DNA from: Teichococcus aerophilus | Lineage (GTDB): Bacteria > Pseudomonadota > Alphaproteobacteria > Acetobacterales > Acetobacteraceae | DNA: 64,000 nucleotides | Assembly (NCBI RefSeq): GCF_014490485.1 | Contig: NZ_JACTVA010000007.1 | Coordinates: 62,001 to 126,000 of the forward strand | Reading direction: 5' to 3' | Shown here: one piece after another, positions 62,183 through 64,000 of the stretch | Numbering within the stretch: the first letter of the stretch is position 1 | Layout: each line of letters opens with the position of its first letter | The notes under the pieces: model-generated | Told to the model about the DNA's origin: nothing | Database searches by the model: none | Seen by the model: only the letters and a program-made list of their open reading frames with translations | Program-made: the position numbers and the translations under genes

Positions 62183-63010
62183 ATGCGCCGACGTTTCCTC
62201 CTGCACGCCGTGCTGGTCGCGCCCCTGCTGCCCGCCGCCCGCCCGGCCTTCGCCGCCGCCGTCTCCCCGCTGGAGCTCGCCGGGCCCATCGCGCAGTACA
62301 AGCTGTACGTGCTGGACGAGGCGCGGCAGCTGGTGGAACGCACCGAGCGCTTCACCACGGCGGTGAAAGCGGGGGAGCTGGCGCGCGCGCAGGCGCTCTA
62401 CGCCGCGACGCGCGAGCCGTATGAGCGGATCGAGCCACTGGCCGAGTTGTTCAGCGACCTGGACGGCGCGATCGACTCCCGCGCGGACGACCATGCAAAG
62501 GCGGAGCAGGACCCGGACTTCACCGGCTTCCACCGCATCGAGTACGGGCTGTTCCACGAGAAAAGCACCGATGGCCTGGCGCCCTTCGCCGACAAGCTGC
62601 TGGCCGATGTGCGGGAGCTGCACACCCGCCTGCAGGACCTGACGACGCCGCCGGACAAGGTGGTGGGCGGCGCCGCCGCGTTGATCGAGGAAGTGGCGGC
62701 CACCAAGATCTCCGGCGAGGAAAACCGCTACAGCGGCACCGACCTGTCCGACTTCCAGGCGAATATCGATGGTTCGAAGAAGATCGTCGACGTGCTGCGG
62801 CCGTTGCTGCAACGCGCGGATGCGGCGCTGCTGGCGCAGGTGGACGGTAATTTCGGCCGCGTGAACGCCATCCTCGCGCGCTATCGGACAGCGGACGGCT
62901 TCCAGAACTACGAGAAGCTGAGCGCCGCCGACCGCAACGGCCTGCAGGCGCCGATCACCGCCCTGGCGGAAGACCTCTCCCGCCTGCGCGGCACGCTGGG
63001 GCTGGACTGA
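62183..63010 (+). CDS. efeM: EfeM-type imelysin (M75) lipoprotein-like iron-binding protein
   Basis: A 275-aa periplasmic protein with signal peptide (MRRRFLLHAVLVAPLLPAARPAFA) and a complete M75/imelysin domain without cupredoxin: LAGPIAQYKLYVLDE and the metal motif GFHRIEYGLF (HxxE intact). AAAGGA precedes the ATG at 62183; an earlier ATG (62144) overlaps the efeB stop. It presumably supplies the iron-binding function missing from the upstream EfeO-like protein, a split arrangement of the usual EfeO. Confidence 0.9.
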   Translation: MRRRFLLHAVLVAPLLPAARPAFAAAVSPLELAGPIAQYKLYVLDEARQLVERTERFTTAVKAGELARAQALYAATREPYERIEPLAELFSDLDGAIDSRADDHAKAEQDPDFTGFHRIEYGLFHEKSTDGLAPFADKLLADVRELHTRLQDLTTPPDKVVGGAAALIEEVAATKISGEENRYSGTDLSDFQANIDGSKKIVDVLRPLLQRADAALLAQVDGNFGRVNAILARYRTADGFQNYEKLSAADRNGLQAPITALAEDLSRLRGTLGLD

Positions 63011-63024
63011 CCAGGGCCGCGCCG

Positions 63025-63048
63025 CCCTGTGGCTTCGAAGCCACGGGG
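63025..63048 (+). terminator. hairpin terminator after the efe operon
   Basis: The palindrome GTGGCTTCGAAGCCAC (63029-63044) flanked by CCC-T and G-GGG arms forms a 12-bp stem just after the efeM stop. No T-run follows. Confidence 0.5.
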
Positions 63049-63159
63049 CAGGCGCATCCCGCGAAACTTTCCCCGAATGTAACATCGCCTCTTGAGGAGA
63101 TTGCCGAAAAGCAATATGCGAACGCCTCTTAATATCATATAGCCTAAGGATGCCTCCAG

Positions 63160-64000
63160 ATGGCACAGCACAGACCCATGGCCAGGATGCATCGCGCCTG
63201 CTCGGTCGTCGCCCTGACGGCGGCGGCCATGGCGGCCACCGCACAGCCGGGCCTAGCGCAGGACGCGGCCTCCACCACCGCGCTGCCGGCCGGGACGGTG
63301 CAGTTGCCGGAAGTAAACGTGCAGGCGGGGATCGAGCGCGGCTACAGCCCCGTGCAGGGCTTCGTCGCCGGCGTCAGTGCCTCCGGCACCAAGACCGACA
63401 CGCCGATCATCGAGACGCCGCAATCCATCTCCGTCATCACCGCCGATGAGATCACCGCGCGCAACGCGCGCAACCTGAACCAGGTGATGCGCTACTCGGT
63501 GGGCGCGGTCGCGGAGACGCGTGGCTCCGCCGCCGTGCGGCTGGACCAGATGACCATCCGTGGCTACTCCCCGGCGCAGTTCCTGGACGGGATGCGGCTG
63601 GCGGGCGGGCGCGACGCGAATCCCAGCCTGGATTCCTACCGCCTGGAACGCATCGAGGTGCTGCGCGGCCCTGCCTCCGTCCTGTACGGCACGACGCCGC
63701 CGGGCGGCATCATCAACGCCGTCAGCAAGCGCCCGACGGAGGAACGCATCCGCGAGGTGCTGCTGGAAGCCGGCAACCGCAGCCGCTACCGCGCCGCCGG
63801 CGACTTCAGCGGGCAGCTCGACGAGAATGGCGAATGGCTGGGCCGCGTCGTCGGCTCCTACTCCGAAGGCGATGGGGAGCTGGATGAGACGCGGGAGCGC
63901 CGCTACTTCATCTCCCCCTCACTGACCTGGCGGCCGAGCAGCGACACCAGCATCACCCTGCTGGGCCATTACCAGCGCGACCCGGAATCCGGTTCCTATG
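63160..64000 (+). CDS. TonB-dependent siderophore receptor (5' part)
   Basis: An open frame of 280 codons to the window edge. A signal peptide (ACSVVALTAAAMAATAQPGLAQ) is followed by a plug domain: VNVQAG, TPIIETPQSISVITADEI, LDQMTIRGYSPAQFLDGMR, and LERIEVLRGPASVLYGTTPPGG then INAVSKRP, with barrel strands beginning after ~195. This matches FhuE/FpvA-type ferric-siderophore receptors. It lies 149 bases after the efe operon on the same strand; AT-rich sequence at ~63125-63150 (TATCATAT) likely holds its promoter. The C-terminal barrel lies outside the window. Confidence 0.92.
   Translation, partial: MAQHRPMARMHRACSVVALTAAAMAATAQPGLAQDAASTTALPAGTVQLPEVNVQAGIERGYSPVQGFVAGVSASGTKTDTPIIETPQSISVITADEITARNARNLNQVMRYSVGAVAETRGSAAVRLDQMTIRGYSPAQFLDGMRLAGGRDANPSLDSYRLERIEVLRGPASVLYGTTPPGGIINAVSKRPTEERIREVLLEAGNRSRYRAAGDFSGQLDENGEWLGRVVGSYSEGDGELDETRERRYFISPSLTWRPSSDTSITLLGHYQRDPESGSY

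Noticed and set aside
1-64000. tRNA, rRNA, riboswitch or transposase genes
   Set aside because: No intergenic stretch showed cloverleaf, rRNA or known riboswitch patterns, and no frame carried a transposase signature; a covariance-model scan would settle it.

Overview
The window is GC-rich bacterial chromosome with dense, often overlapping genes (many ATGA, GTGA and TGATG junctions). The gene content points to an alphaproteobacterium of the Acetobacteraceae, most like Roseomonas and relatives: an aa3/caa3-type oxidase with CtaG, a starvation operon with a DUF3618 protein, a peptide-family ABC importer beside a glycosidase, and a FixL/FixJ-like pair. This is inference from content, not from a marker gene. 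I found no rRNA, tRNA, CRISPR array, prophage or insertion-sequence transposase.

Layout. 1-7.4 kb: a peptide-family ABC importer (binding protein cut by the window edge, two permeases, two ATPases) translationally coupled to a GH51 alpha-L-arabinofuranosidase, then a second binding protein in the opposite orientation; together probably uptake and hydrolysis of arabinose-containing oligosaccharides. 7.6-11 kb: a small unknown protein, a short HTH regulator and a three-gene envelope/starvation operon. 11-16.4 kb: hflX, a small conserved protein, two alpha/beta hydrolases and an orphan DUF1016 nuclease. 16.4-23.3 kb: a sugar-acid regulon (GntR regulator, fructuronate reductase-like enzyme, mannonate dehydratase, idonate/gulonate-type dehydrogenase, MFS transporter) tied together by a shared candidate operator. 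23.3-29 kb: lipoate ligase, lactate permease, a UBP zinc finger coupled to a cNMP-binding/thioredoxin-reductase-like protein, and a hydrolase. 29-32 kb: FixL/FixJ-like pair plus a receiver-only protein. 32-37.6 kb: Dps, an Orn/Lys/Arg decarboxylase, a PuuE-like deacetylase and glycerol kinase. 37.6-43 kb: hybrid histidine kinase, CheB and a CheR-PAS protein, a chemosensory-like module without receptors. 43.4-45.7 kb: stress proteins (KGG repeat, Mn catalase, OBAP-like). 46-53 kb: a membrane-anchored dihaem cytochrome c and a full cytochrome c oxidase operon. 53.3-58.8 kb: hydrolase, pxpABC 5-oxoprolinase, a DksA-like zinc finger, an SDR and a trypsin-like protease. 58.9-64 kb: an efeUOB-type iron uptake operon with a second imelysin protein, then the start of a TonB-dependent siderophore receptor.

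The most interesting points: (i) one candidate operator both upstream of the GntR gene and between the divergent dehydrogenase and transporter genes, defining a regulon; (ii) two copies of a roughly 100-bp composite palindromic repeat, each overlapping a stop codon; (iii) a 207-bp stretch bounded by 32-bp inverted repeats between convergent cytochrome genes; (iv) a 10-G tract at the CheB start where loss of one G would create an alternative in-frame ATG start; (v) an EfeO with intact cupredoxin but a degenerate imelysin domain, paired with a separate intact imelysin protein; (vi) a thioredoxin-reductase-like protein with no CxxC, fused to a cNMP-binding domain and coupled to a UBP zinc finger. 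I did not find a clearly new multi-gene system; most of the window is recognisable metabolism, respiration and signalling.
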